Shown here: piece after piece, positions 6,885 to 14,488 of the stretch | Layout: each line of letters begins with the position of its first letter | Numbering within the stretch: position 1 is the stretch's first letter | Assembly: GCA_947176915.1 (NCBI GenBank) | Contig: CAMWSM010000022.1 | Coordinates: 1 to 36,753, forward strand | DNA length: 36,753 nt | Origin: an uncultured Porphyromonadaceae bacterium | GTDB lineage: Bacteria; Bacteroidota; Bacteroidia; Bacteroidales; Muribaculaceae | Reading direction: 5' to 3' | The notes under the pieces: generated by a model | What the model was told of the DNA's origin: nothing | Database searches by the model: none | What the model saw: the letters and a program-made list of their open reading frames with translations, nothing else | Translations under genes and position numbers: made by a program

Positions 6885-8147
6885 ATGCTCTTCAAGAAAA
6901 AGCCTGCTCCCCTGCCACCTGACGGTGAGGAAAATAATGTTGCCTCAACAGACGCTATACTTTCTGATGTGGAAAAAGATATGGTGGCTGCTGACGAGGA
7001 GATCATCAATGAGGAGATAAATGCCAATCCCACTATTCCGAAAAAAGTGAAGTGGAAAAATCCGTTTAAGATTTATATTCTCGATGTATATATCCTGAAG
7101 AAGTTTCTCGGCACCTTTTTCCTCGCCACCATCCTCTTCCTTGCAGTCATCGCAATGTTCGACATCACAGAGAAGCTTGACGCTTTCCTTGTGGCTCCAT
7201 TCAAAGAGACTATTTTCGACTATTTCTGTTCTTTTCTTCCATATTTCGGCAATCAGCTCTCCCCTCTCTTCGTTTTTATTTCCGTCATCTTCTTCACTTC
7301 CAAAATGGCTGGAAATTCGGAAATAATTGCCATCCTGTCAAGTGGCGTAAGTTTCCGCCGTCTCCTTCGCCCGTATATGATGGGAGCTGCCGTTATTGCT
7401 GCCTTCACGTTTGTTCTCAGCAATTATGTTATCCCCCCTACCAATGTAAGACGAATTGCCTATACTAACAAATATGTGAAAAATAAGAAAGTGGAAAGCA
7501 ATGTCAACGTGCAGCTTCAGGTTTCTCCCGGAGTGGTGGCGTTCATCGGCAGATTTGAAGATAGAAACAAGACCGGCTATCGCTTCTCTCTTGATAAATT
7601 CAAAAATCAGGAATTGGCATCACGTACCACTGCACAGTCTATAAGGTATGACACCACCAAAACATATCATTGGATTCTTTCCGATTATATGACCCGAGAT
7701 TTCGATGGCATGAAGGAGAAGATCACCCGTGGCTCACGCCTCGACACAATTATACCTTTCGAACCGAAAGACTTTATGATTGCTGTCAACGATCAGGAAA
7801 CACTGACCACTCCGCAACTCACGGAATATGTCAGGAAACAGAAAGAACGTGGAGTCGCAAATATCAAGGCTTTCGAAATTGAAAAAGAGAAACGTATTGC
7901 ATCCACAGCAGCCGCCTTTATCCTTACCCTTATCGGCATGTCTCTCTCCTCAAGAAAGGTAAAAGGGGGAATGGGTATCAATATAGGCATCGGACTCGTG
8001 CTGAGTTTCAGCTATATCCTATTCTCAACTGTAACGAGTTCATTCGCCATTTCCGGTCTTACAACCCCATTTATCGCCATGGAAATTCCCAACGTAATAT
8101 ATCTTGCAATCGGAATTTTCCTCTACTTCAGAGCCTCACGCTATTAA
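6885..8147 (+). CDS. lptG: LptG/LptF-family (YjgP/YjgQ) lipopolysaccharide export permease
   Basis: A 420-residue inner-membrane protein of the LptF/LptG type, which works with the LptB ATPase to pull LPS out of the inner membrane. Transmembrane segments are visible at about 75-92, 121-139 and 166-182, followed by a periplasmic beta-rich region (about 190-320) and three more membrane segments near the C-terminus. The family motif NSEIIAILSSGVSFRRLLRP is at about 144-163. Family members usually begin close to the first membrane helix. This one has about 60 extra cytosolic residues, acidic (DVEKDMVAADEEIINEE) and then basic (KKVKWKNPFK). Whether it acts as LptF or LptG cannot be told. It is last in the operon and is followed by a palindromic repeat and a terminator. 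Confidence 0.85.
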   Translation: MLFKKKPAPLPPDGEENNVASTDAILSDVEKDMVAADEEIINEEINANPTIPKKVKWKNPFKIYILDVYILKKFLGTFFLATILFLAVIAMFDITEKLDAFLVAPFKETIFDYFCSFLPYFGNQLSPLFVFISVIFFTSKMAGNSEIIAILSSGVSFRRLLRPYMMGAAVIAAFTFVLSNYVIPPTNVRRIAYTNKYVKNKKVESNVNVQLQVSPGVVAFIGRFEDRNKTGYRFSLDKFKNQELASRTTAQSIRYDTTKTYHWILSDYMTRDFDGMKEKITRGSRLDTIIPFEPKDFMIAVNDQETLTTPQLTEYVRKQKERGVANIKAFEIEKEKRIASTAAAFILTLIGMSLSSRKVKGGMGINIGIGLVLSFSYILFSTVTSSFAISGLTTPFIAMEIPNVIYLAIGIFLYFRASRY

Positions 8148-8180
8148 TAAAATGAAGCGTATTTGAGACAGTCAAATTGT

Positions 8181-8305
8181 TTCGTAATGCCTGGGAGGGG
8201 ATTGCTCCGCAATCCCGCTACATCGGCAAATATGTTGATATAAAGGAATTTCCTTCTTATTTCGCAGCGGGATTGCGGAGCAATCCCCTCCCAGGCATTA
8301 CGGAA
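8181..8305. repeat. Nested palindromic repeat element
   Basis: Two arms of 39 bp (8181-8219 and 8266-8304) are inverted repeats with one mismatch near the outer end, separated by a 46-bp AT-rich middle. Each arm also contains its own hairpin: GGGATTGC-TCC-GCAATCCC on the left and GGGATTGC-GGA-GCAATCCC on the right. The whole can therefore fold as one long stem or as two small ones. It resembles a MITE or REP/BIME-like intergenic repeat. I see no convincing target duplication, transposase or second copy in this window. Confidence 0.75.
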
Positions 8306-8345
8306 AGAGGATGTATCTAAAAAAAATTGATACATCCTCTTTTTT
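8306..8345 (+). terminator. Terminator between the LptG gene and folK
   Basis: AGAGGATGTATC (8306-8317) and GATACATCCTCT (8329-8340) form a 12-bp stem with an A-rich 11-nt loop, followed by TTTTT. It ends the rightward operon. The stem core GGATGTATC recurs in the terminator after clpB. Confidence 0.85.
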
Positions 8346-8360
8346 ATGCAGATAATATTC

Positions 8361-8744
8361 TTACTTTATGAGTTCGGAAAATCCTATTTTAAAAAAATTG
8401 CTGTTATAATCCTTTTCCCGAACAATCCTTCCTCCTATGACTACTATGTCTATATCAATAGGCACCTTCCCTTCACTGCGTGCCTTGGCATCTCTACCAT
8501 TGGCAGTTTCATACTCCTTGCATCTTTTTTCTAATGATGCAACATCTTCCTGAATCTTACCGATGACTACGGCATTCATATAGTTCCCTTTAGAATGACC
8601 CACCGGAGGTGTTTCGTATATTTCAGACGAAATGATGTCGGTCATAACTGAGTGAAGCCACCTGATTGCATCTCTTATATTTCCTCCTCTGTCGCCGGAA
8701 TTGGAACCCAGGCTCATCACCACTCTTATTCCTGTGGTCTCCAT
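8361..8744 (-). CDS. folK: HPPK, 2-amino-4-hydroxy-6-hydroxymethyldihydropteridine diphosphokinase
   Basis: FolK transfers pyrophosphate from ATP to 6-hydroxymethyl-dihydropterin in folate synthesis. Visible motifs are VVMSLGSNSGDRGGNIRDA near the N-terminus, the substrate segment ETPPVGHSKGNYMNAVV, the GRDAKARS region and the metal-binding DIDIVVIGG (about residues 97-105). At 127 residues it is shorter than the usual 150-170. The central loop between GRD and DIDIV is compact and the C-terminus is trimmed, a short form I associate with Bacteroidetes. It is the last gene of the leftward set that begins with the acyltransferase, one base after the metallophosphoesterase stop. The other folate gene in the window, folB, is far away at 36262. 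Confidence 0.85.
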   Translation of the reverse strand: METTGIRVVMSLGSNSGDRGGNIRDAIRWLHSVMTDIISSEIYETPPVGHSKGNYMNAVVIGKIQEDVASLEKRCKEYETANGRDAKARSEGKVPIDIDIVVIGGRIVREKDYNSNFFKIGFSELIK

Positions 8745-8745
8745 T

Positions 8746-9984
8746 TTATTGTGCCTTATGCCTTAACGTAAACAATGTGATTTCCGGATAGGCTGAAAGC
8801 AGCCGGGAGGGCATGCCGACTTCTCCCGCTCCGATATTAACATAAAGCTGCGTGTTAGCACCTCGCTCATTAAGGCGTTCATACATTCCACCCCATAGAG
8901 GATACCGGAAAACAGCCGGAGACCACGACCACTTCCCTATTCTGAACACCATCTGCATGGCGTGAGTATGTCCTGACAAAGTGAGCTGAATATTGGTGTG
9001 ATGCGACACATAGTCATCCCAATGCGCAGGATTATGCGTGAGAAGAATCTTGAAATTACGGTCATTCTGATTATAAATGGAATCCTTCTCAGCAGGGAGA
9101 GCCAGATCAAGATTGCCATACGACGGGAAAGGGGGATCTCCAATATTCTCAACACCGATTATCATAATGCTGTCGTTATCCCGGCTGATGAAGCGTCTTT
9201 CATTATTAAGCAAGTCCCAACCAATGTTTTTTTGATGGATTGCAAGCATTCTGTTGTTTTCCTCCCTTGCTTCCGGGGAATGCCAGTCCATATAGTCTCC
9301 ATAATCATGGTTCCCTAAGATTGACATCACTCCGTCCGGCGCATGGAGCCTTGACAGAGTGCTCAGGAAAGGCTCTATCTCCTTAGTCTCCCTGTTGACA
9401 ATATCTCCGGTGAAAACAATCAGATCCGGATGAAGGGCATTGACAGAATCCACGAGAGTTGATACGAAAGTGGTGTCATTGCCCCAGGTTCCGACATGAA
9501 TATCACTTATCTGTGCTATCGTATATCCATTGAATTGCCGGGGAATGGAATGAGAGATAATTTCCACTCTGTTCACTTCAATGTTATATCTCGAATAAAA
9601 AACACCCTCCCACATCACAGCCAACAAGAGAAATCCCATCATTACCCCTATAATGCGAGAGACTTTCCCTATCTTCTTATTATTATCTACAAATAAAGCG
9701 AGAAGCTTACCTATAAGAGAGCAGACAACATATCCCAATTTTGCAAGATAAACTGAGATGAATGCATAGAGCATCCACATTACGGGGAGAATATCCGCCC
9801 CTTCCTCTCTTCTGGGCAGAGAGAGAGTAACAGCCAGAAAAATCCAGCATATAACCGTGCTTATGATGAAAGCAATTCTCCAGCCCCTCTTTTTTGTAGA
9901 TCTTTTCACATCATTCCATAGATACAGATCTATGAGGAAAGTGAGAACCAGGAGAGGAATCAGCAACAATATAGGTATTCTCAT
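8746..9984 (-). CDS. Membrane-anchored calcineurin-like metallophosphoesterase (YkuE-type)
   Basis: The N-terminal 125 residues carry about four hydrophobic segments (about 3-22, 36-54, 65-98 and 108-126). The catalytic domain then shows the full two-metal signature: ISDIHVGTW (Asp and His, near residue 160), FTGDIVNRE, ILGNHDYGDY, LLTHNP and LSGHTHAMQM. Members of this YkuE-like group hydrolyse phosphodiesters or pyrophosphates. Some act in lipid or UDP-diacylglucosamine metabolism, but the substrate here is not known. Which side of the membrane the catalytic domain faces also cannot be settled by eye. The gene lies 17 bp after the acyltransferase gene and one base before folK, so a single transcript is likely, and the acyltransferase neighbour makes a membrane-lipid role plausible. 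Confidence 0.85.
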   Translation of the reverse strand: MRIPILLLIPLLVLTFLIDLYLWNDVKRSTKKRGWRIAFIISTVICWIFLAVTLSLPRREEGADILPVMWMLYAFISVYLAKLGYVVCSLIGKLLALFVDNNKKIGKVSRIIGVMMGFLLLAVMWEGVFYSRYNIEVNRVEIISHSIPRQFNGYTIAQISDIHVGTWGNDTTFVSTLVDSVNALHPDLIVFTGDIVNRETKEIEPFLSTLSRLHAPDGVMSILGNHDYGDYMDWHSPEAREENNRMLAIHQKNIGWDLLNNERRFISRDNDSIMIIGVENIGDPPFPSYGNLDLALPAEKDSIYNQNDRNFKILLTHNPAHWDDYVSHHTNIQLTLSGHTHAMQMVFRIGKWSWSPAVFRYPLWGGMYERLNERGANTQLYVNIGAGEVGMPSRLLSAYPEITLFTLRHKAQ

Positions 9985-10001
9985 CGGAATTAATTTAAGG
10001 T

Positions 10002-11177
10002 TTATTCCACTCCGCCAAGGAGCGCCCTGAGCTTATTGCGCAAGGGATTCGCATACATAGTCAACATCATCTCCCACATATATTCTCTCTCCTCGGGAGT
10101 AATGTCTTCAAGATCGACTTTATCAAGCTGACGGTTAAAATAACCGGTTATCTCCTCTTTCTTTTCTTCAGAATACTTTCGAGAAAAACGCCGTGTAGAA
10201 TGAAGAAGATCGTATGCGATATAATTGATCTCAAAAATCTCATAACTTCTATGTATCGCCTGATCTATGAGACATCCTATATGTTTTGCTGCCTGATTAT
10301 TATCCTTAAAGTCGCCGATCTGGTCAATTTTAGTGTTTATTCTGGGAGTAAGTTGGAAATGCACTTTCCCCTTGAATTGAAGAAGTCCCGTCTCCATTGA
10401 AAACAGATCATCACGCTGAGATTTCTTAAAATCAGGATTTCTCCTCTTCATAAGAAACTCCCTGACCTTAAGATAGTCGTTTGGATCATATTCGTAGGAT
10501 ATGGATACAGGCATCAGGTTTATCTCCTTCAGCTTATCCATAAACTGCCCTTTGCCTGCAATTGCAAGCATCTTTATGAGAGCCTCCTGGGTATGATCGC
10601 TGCTGTCTTTCGCCCTACCCTCTCTCTGGGCAATCCAGACAGACTCGTTCTTATCCAATATGCAGAAATGAATATAGGCTGAAAGTTTCTTCGCAGCCTC
10701 AAGCCCCTCCCGGAGACCGGTGTTGCGCTTCACGATAAAGCTCTTGTTAAGGCGCACAAGGTCATTAATCCAGTCAAAGATGAGAAGATTGTTGCCAATT
10801 GCCACCTCCGAGGTGGGGATACCTTTTCTAAGAAATGCCAGATTCAAGAAAGACGCATCAAGCACAATATCCCTGTGATTGGTAATGTAGGTGTAGCTCA
10901 CCGAGGGATTAATATATTTCACACCCCCAAGAGATATACCGGAAGTAGTGGTCTTTGCCAGCATTTCCAGAAACGGAAACATCACCTGTTTCTGAAAATC
11001 ATCTTTTGTATTGATTTTCAATAAATCCTCAATCAACGCAGGAACATCTGAAGGAGGCATGGTGTAATTGACAGCATGAAGGAAACCCGGCTCCTTCACA
11101 AGCTGTTCCATTTTGGAATGAAATTCCGAATCATCGTATGGGGCTATATCACTGAAGTCGTATTCTGTCTGAGACAT
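10002..11177 (-). CDS. PlsC/GPAT-like acyltransferase
   Basis: A 391-residue protein with the four blocks of the glycerolipid acyltransferase superfamily: ITNHRDIVLDASFL (block I, His101), SFIVKRNTGLREGL (block II), SVWIAQREGRAKDSSD (block III, the place of the usual FxEGxRS) and INLMPVSISYEYDP (block IV). It probably moves an acyl chain onto a lysophospholipid, glycerol-phosphate or similar acceptor at the inner face of the membrane. The catalytic block is spaced H-x5-D (His101, Asp107) rather than the canonical H-x4-D. I recall the same NHRDIxLD form in other Bacteroidales. There is no obvious membrane helix. It heads the operon with the metallophosphoesterase and folK, from a weak promoter match near 11233-11264. 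Confidence 0.85.
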   Translation of the reverse strand: MSQTEYDFSDIAPYDDSEFHSKMEQLVKEPGFLHAVNYTMPPSDVPALIEDLLKINTKDDFQKQVMFPFLEMLAKTTTSGISLGGVKYINPSVSYTYITNHRDIVLDASFLNLAFLRKGIPTSEVAIGNNLLIFDWINDLVRLNKSFIVKRNTGLREGLEAAKKLSAYIHFCILDKNESVWIAQREGRAKDSSDHTQEALIKMLAIAGKGQFMDKLKEINLMPVSISYEYDPNDYLKVREFLMKRRNPDFKKSQRDDLFSMETGLLQFKGKVHFQLTPRINTKIDQIGDFKDNNQAAKHIGCLIDQAIHRSYEIFEINYIAYDLLHSTRRFSRKYSEEKKEEITGYFNRQLDKVDLEDITPEEREYMWEMMLTMYANPLRNKLRALLGGVE

Positions 11178-11232
11178 ATCTTTTCTTTTTAAAGAGTTTT
11201 TCTCCGGATGGTTTCCGAAGAAGGTGGTCTTG

Positions 11233-11264
11233 CAAAGTTAATGCTAATCACCCTAAAATAAAAC
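11233..11264 (-). promoter_or_regulatory. Probable promoter of the acyltransferase-phosphoesterase-folK operon
   Basis: On the minus strand TAACTTTG (11233-11240) is a perfect -7 element. The upstream element is weak: GTTTT-like sequence around 11261-11264, about 20 bp away. The predicted leader is about 50 nt to the ATG at 11177. Confidence 0.5.
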
Positions 11265-11295
11265 AATCGCGAGGACAAAATTATCAAAAAAAAAT

Positions 11296-12384
11296 TTAGT
11301 CGGCACTTTTACGATAATTTCTCCATCTCTCGATGAGTTCTCTCATATCGGCAGGGACGGGTGCCTCGAAAAACATCTCCTTTCCGCTCCGGGGATGTAC
11401 AAAACCGAGGGTTCGTGCGTGAAGTGCCTGACGGGGACATATCTGAAAACAATTTTCTACGAAAAGACGATACTTCTGAAAAGTAGTTCCTTTCAAGATT
11501 CGATCGCCTCCGTAGCGGGCATCATTGAAAAGAGGATGCCCTTTATGGAGCATGTGAACTCTTATCTGATGCGTCCTACCGGTTTCAAGAACGCATTTCA
11601 CCACAGAAACATATCCGAAACTCTCAATCACTTCATAATGAGTTACTGCATGTTTCCCCACATTAGGGTCAGACATTACCGCCATCTGCAACTTATTTTT
11701 TGGATTGCGTGCGATATTTCCTGTAATCGTCCCTTTTTTCTCAGGAAAATCACCCCATACCAAAGCCACATATTCCCTTTTTGTGGTCTTGTTAAAGAAT
11801 TGACTGCCCAAATGAGTCTTGGCTTCGGGAGTCTTTGCAACTACAAGAAGCCCGGAAGTATCCTTATCTATCCTGTGTACAAGCCCGAGACGCGGATCAC
11901 TCACATCATAATCAGGATTATCCTTAAAATGCCATGCCAAAGCATTGACAAGCGTTCCGGAATAATTTCCATGTCCGGGGTGAACAACAAGTCCGGCAGG
12001 CTTATTCACCACAAGGAGATCATCATCCTCATAAACAATGTCAAGAGGAATATCCTCCGGAATGATCTCCAGCTCGTAGCGAGGTCGGTCCATAACTATG
12101 CTCACCACATCGTTGGGCTTCACCTTATAGCTTGATTTCACCGGTTTCCCGTTGACTATCACGCACTCGGCGTCTGCCGCCTGCTGTATCCGGTTGCGGG
12201 AAGTTTTTTCCATGCGGTCAACAAGGAATTTGTCAACCCGAATCATCTGCTGCCCCTTGTCTGCAACAAAACGGAAATGCTCATACATCTCCCTTCCGTC
12301 GGCTGAAATGTATGAGGGCTCCTCTATCTGTTCGACATCCTCTTCCGGATTCTCACCAGCCAAAATATCACCTGTCTGACTCAT
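11296..12384 (-). CDS. rluD: RluA/RluD-family 23S rRNA pseudouridine synthase
   Basis: A 362-residue protein with an N-terminal S4 RNA-binding domain (about 47-95: IRVDKFLVDRMEKTSRNRIQ, then VNGKPVKSSYKVKPND) and an RluA-type catalytic domain. The catalytic motif is GLVHRIDKDTSGLLVVAKT with the nucleophile Asp173. TGRTHQIRVHMLHKGHPLFN lies further on. RluD makes pseudouridines in helix 69 of 23S rRNA. Assignment to RluD rather than a sister enzyme rests on the S4 domain and length. About 40 extra acidic residues precede the S4 domain. The start codon overlaps the upstream PASTA gene stop (ATGA), so the two are translationally coupled. Confidence 0.9.
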   Translation of the reverse strand: MSQTGDILAGENPEEDVEQIEEPSYISADGREMYEHFRFVADKGQQMIRVDKFLVDRMEKTSRNRIQQAADAECVIVNGKPVKSSYKVKPNDVVSIVMDRPRYELEIIPEDIPLDIVYEDDDLLVVNKPAGLVVHPGHGNYSGTLVNALAWHFKDNPDYDVSDPRLGLVHRIDKDTSGLLVVAKTPEAKTHLGSQFFNKTTKREYVALVWGDFPEKKGTITGNIARNPKNKLQMAVMSDPNVGKHAVTHYEVIESFGYVSVVKCVLETGRTHQIRVHMLHKGHPLFNDARYGGDRILKGTTFQKYRLFVENCFQICPRQALHARTLGFVHPRSGKEMFFEAPVPADMRELIERWRNYRKSAD

Positions 12385-13118
12385 TGCACAAATACTGGTT
12401 CAGGATCTTCATCAGGGGTTTCTACAACATCCGGCTCTGTTACAGGTTCCTCAACCGGTTCCTCCACAGGCTGCTCTTCAGTGTAAACCCTAAGTTCTTC
12501 ATTTTGTAAGGAATCTCGCAGAGTCGAAAGACGTCCGTCCTGCACCTCTAAAGTCAGCCTGGCATTCAAAGGCACCTTCTGGGTCTTTTTCACCACTTTT
12601 CCATTGGCAATGACTCTTAGGATGCGGTCGCTTTCACCCAAAACTCTCACAACTCTGATATTCTTAAACCCGAGCTCCTGAAGGCGAGCCATTCCAAGCC
12701 GGGGAGGATAACCTTTCAGGGCATCCTCTGCGGGACGTCGATCATTGTCGATGATCACCTCTTTGGTATGCACGGCATTGATGTATAAAAAAATCTTACG
12801 ACCCGGTTTCACAGTAGCCCCGGCTTTCGGAAATTGCTCTATGACAAATCCGGGCTTCATATCTTCCTTATAAATGGAATCCCGTATGTCAACTCTGAAG
12901 CCATTTTCATGCAGTATGTTTATTGCTTGGGTATAAGACATGTTCTCCACCTTGGGAACGACATCCGTCGTCCCGTGTTTGGTAAAAATCTGCAATGAAA
13001 GATATACAATCCAAATGCCCAGGAAAGCCACCAAGGCAATTACAATAATATTGGCCCAGACAGGATGTCTGCCGATAAAACCGGAGGCACCGTCAGTCGA
13101 GTTCTTTTTCTGCAACAT
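12381..13118 (-). CDS. PASTA-domain inner-membrane protein
   Basis: I take the ATG at 13118, giving about 245 residues. The alternative TTG at 13145 only adds a lysine/isoleucine-rich leader. The protein has one membrane helix (about residues 22-45, ANIIVIALVAFLGIWIVYLS) followed outside by PASTA repeats. The first runs VPKVENMSYTQAINILHENG to VKPGRKIFLYIN. A second ends LNARLTLEVQDG. PASTA domains bind peptidoglycan fragments and usually sit on Ser/Thr kinases or penicillin-binding proteins, but here there is no kinase or transpeptidase domain. The C-terminal 40 residues are an acidic Pro/Glu tail (PVEEPVEEPVTEP). The gene is coupled to rluD by a 4-base overlap and divergent from bamD. A cell-wall sensing or scaffold role is inference. 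Confidence 0.85.
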   Translation of the reverse strand: MLQKKNSTDGASGFIGRHPVWANIIVIALVAFLGIWIVYLSLQIFTKHGTTDVVPKVENMSYTQAINILHENGFRVDIRDSIYKEDMKPGFVIEQFPKAGATVKPGRKIFLYINAVHTKEVIIDNDRRPAEDALKGYPPRLGMARLQELGFKNIRVVRVLGESDRILRVIANGKVVKKTQKVPLNARLTLEVQDGRLSTLRDSLQNEELRVYTEEQPVEEPVEEPVTEPDVVETPDEDPEPVFVQ

Positions 13119-13149
13119 CAAAAAAATCTTAATTTTTATTTTCAAGTAG

Positions 13150-13157
13150 CAAAGTTA
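13150..13157 (-). promoter_or_regulatory. Possible -7 element for the PASTA-rluD operon
   Basis: On the minus strand TAACTTTG lies at 13150-13157, about 32 bp before the ATG at 13118. No good -33 TTTG is found at the right distance, so this is only a partial match. It lies in the same 110-bp spacer as the bamD promoter, which points the other way. Confidence 0.4.
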
Positions 13158-13180
13158 GTCAAAAAAATCATATTTATACG

Positions 13181-13212
13181 TTTCTTGTTTCAAAAATATT
13201 TTATTAACTTTG
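13181..13212 (+). promoter_or_regulatory. Promoter of bamD
   Basis: TAACTTTG at 13205-13212 is a perfect -7 element. A T-rich TTTCTTGT stretch at 13181-13188 stands in for the -33 element. Transcription would begin near 13218, only about 15 nt before the ATG at 13233. Confidence 0.55.
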
Positions 13213-13232
13213 CACTTCAAAGCGGAAGTTTA

Positions 13233-14033
13233 ATGCGTAAATTCTTATATCTCATACCCCTTCTCCTGCTCTTCACTTCGTGCGGAGAATACAATAAAGT
13301 ATTGAAAAGCAAAGATGTAGATTATAAATTCGACTTTGCTAAACGGGCTTTTGAAGCTCGAAAATATAATCAGGCATACACTGTGCTTGAAACAATCTAC
13401 ACCCCCTTAAGAGGAGGACCGAAAGGTGAGGAAGCGCTTTATCTGCTCGGGATGGCTTATTTCGAAGATAAGGATTACGTCAATTCAAGTGTCTATCTCA
13501 AAACTTATTATTCACGTTATCCACGTGGCAAATATGCTGAATTGGCACGCTTCTATGCAGGCTACGGCAACTATCTTGACTCTCCCGACCCTCAGCTCGA
13601 CCAGACGCAGACTCTTAAGGCTATTGAGGAACTGCAAGGTTTCCTTGAGTATTTCCCTAACAGCGACAGGGTTTCAATTGCACAGAACGCTATCTTCGAG
13701 ATGCAGGATAAGCTTACTTTGAAAGAATTGCAGAATGCCCAGCTTTATTACAACCTTGGCAATTTCATGGGCAATAATTATGAATCTGCAATTATCACTG
13801 CTCGCAACGCATTGAAAAACTATCCCTATTCCAAATACAGGGAAAATTTTGAAATGCTTATTCTCAAGGCTAAATATCAAGAAGCTCGCCTAAGCGTTGC
13901 CGAAAAACAGGCTGACAGATATCGCGACGTGATTGATGAATATTTCTCTTTCACCAATGCATATCCCGATTCCAAGAACCGCAAGGAGGCTGACAATATT
14001 TATGAAATTGCACGTAAACACGTTCAGGAATAA
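13233..14033 (+). CDS. bamD: Outer-membrane assembly lipoprotein BamD (YfiO/ComL family)
   Basis: BamD is the essential lipoprotein partner of BamA in inserting beta-barrel proteins into the outer membrane. The chosen start at 13233 gives 266 residues with a clean lipoprotein signal: MRKFLYLIPLLLLFTSCGEY, with the lipobox cysteine at residue 17. A longer frame reaching back to 13065 overlaps the PASTA gene and hides this signal, so I reject that start. The mature part is all-helical TPR-like, with repeats such as ARKYNQAYTVLETIYTPL, GEEALYLLGMAYFEDKDYVN and KYAELARFYAGYGNYLDS, as in other BamD proteins. It is followed 31 bp later by the omega-like gene and then a terminator, forming a two-gene operon. 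Confidence 0.9.
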   Translation: MRKFLYLIPLLLLFTSCGEYNKVLKSKDVDYKFDFAKRAFEARKYNQAYTVLETIYTPLRGGPKGEEALYLLGMAYFEDKDYVNSSVYLKTYYSRYPRGKYAELARFYAGYGNYLDSPDPQLDQTQTLKAIEELQGFLEYFPNSDRVSIAQNAIFEMQDKLTLKELQNAQLYYNLGNFMGNNYESAIITARNALKNYPYSKYRENFEMLILKAKYQEARLSVAEKQADRYRDVIDEYFSFTNAYPDSKNRKEADNIYEIARKHVQE

Positions 14034-14064
14034 TTGTTTATCTTAAAATATATAATTCACCGCT

Positions 14065-14400
14065 ATGGATTATAAAAAAACAAACGCTCCACTGAATACA
14101 GTGACCCGCGATATGATTGCGATGGCTGAACAGACAGGAAATGTCTATGAAACCGTTTGTATTATCGGCAAACGTGCCAACCAGATCGCTGTGGAGATGA
14201 AAAAGGAACTTGAAAAGAAACTCCAGGAATTTGCCTCTACTGACAATCTGGAGGAGGTGTCGGAAAATCGCGAACAGATTGAAATCTCTCGCTTCTACGA
14301 AAAACTGCCGAAACCCACTCTTATCGCAACTCAGGAATATATTGAGCACAAGCTCTATTTCGCCAACCCGGCTAAGGAAAGAGACCGTCTTGACGACTGA
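14065..14400 (+). CDS. rpoZ: RNA polymerase omega-like subunit (Rpb6/RpoZ family)
   Basis: A 111-residue protein with the omega/Rpb6 core: a helix NVYETVCIIGKRANQIAVEM (about residues 26-45, matching the 'xxxVxxxAKRARQI' signature of omega), followed by a charged linker and a conserved C-terminal segment PKPTLIATQEYIEHKLYF. Omega helps the beta-prime subunit fold and join the core enzyme. Bacteroidetes versions are longer and more diverged than E. coli RpoZ, which fits here. It shares a transcript with bamD and ends at UGA, which shows that UGA serves as an ordinary stop in the chromosome. Confidence 0.8.
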   Translation: MDYKKTNAPLNTVTRDMIAMAEQTGNVYETVCIIGKRANQIAVEMKKELEKKLQEFASTDNLEEVSENREQIEISRFYEKLPKPTLIATQEYIEHKLYFANPAKERDRLDD

Positions 14401-14440
14401 TATTTCCGAGCGAGAAATAATATATTCCCCCATTCATATA

Positions 14441-14470
14441 AAAGCCGGAAATTTCCGGCTTTTATCTTTT
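14441..14470 (+). terminator. Terminator after the bamD operon
   Basis: A perfect 22-bp palindrome (14441-14462, arms AAAGCCGGAAA) followed by TTATCTTTTT. It separates the bamD pair from the next set of genes. Confidence 0.8.
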
Positions 14471-14488
14471 TAAGCCACCAATCCACCT

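Noticed and set aside
11395..12135. 246-residue frame antisense to rluD
   Set aside because: It lies wholly opposite a well-conserved gene, has no recognisable motif, and its length is explained by the codon bias of the other strand.
13065..13232. Longer N-terminus for BamD
   Set aside because: It would overlap the PASTA gene and the bamD promoter and bury the lipoprotein signal that begins at 13233.
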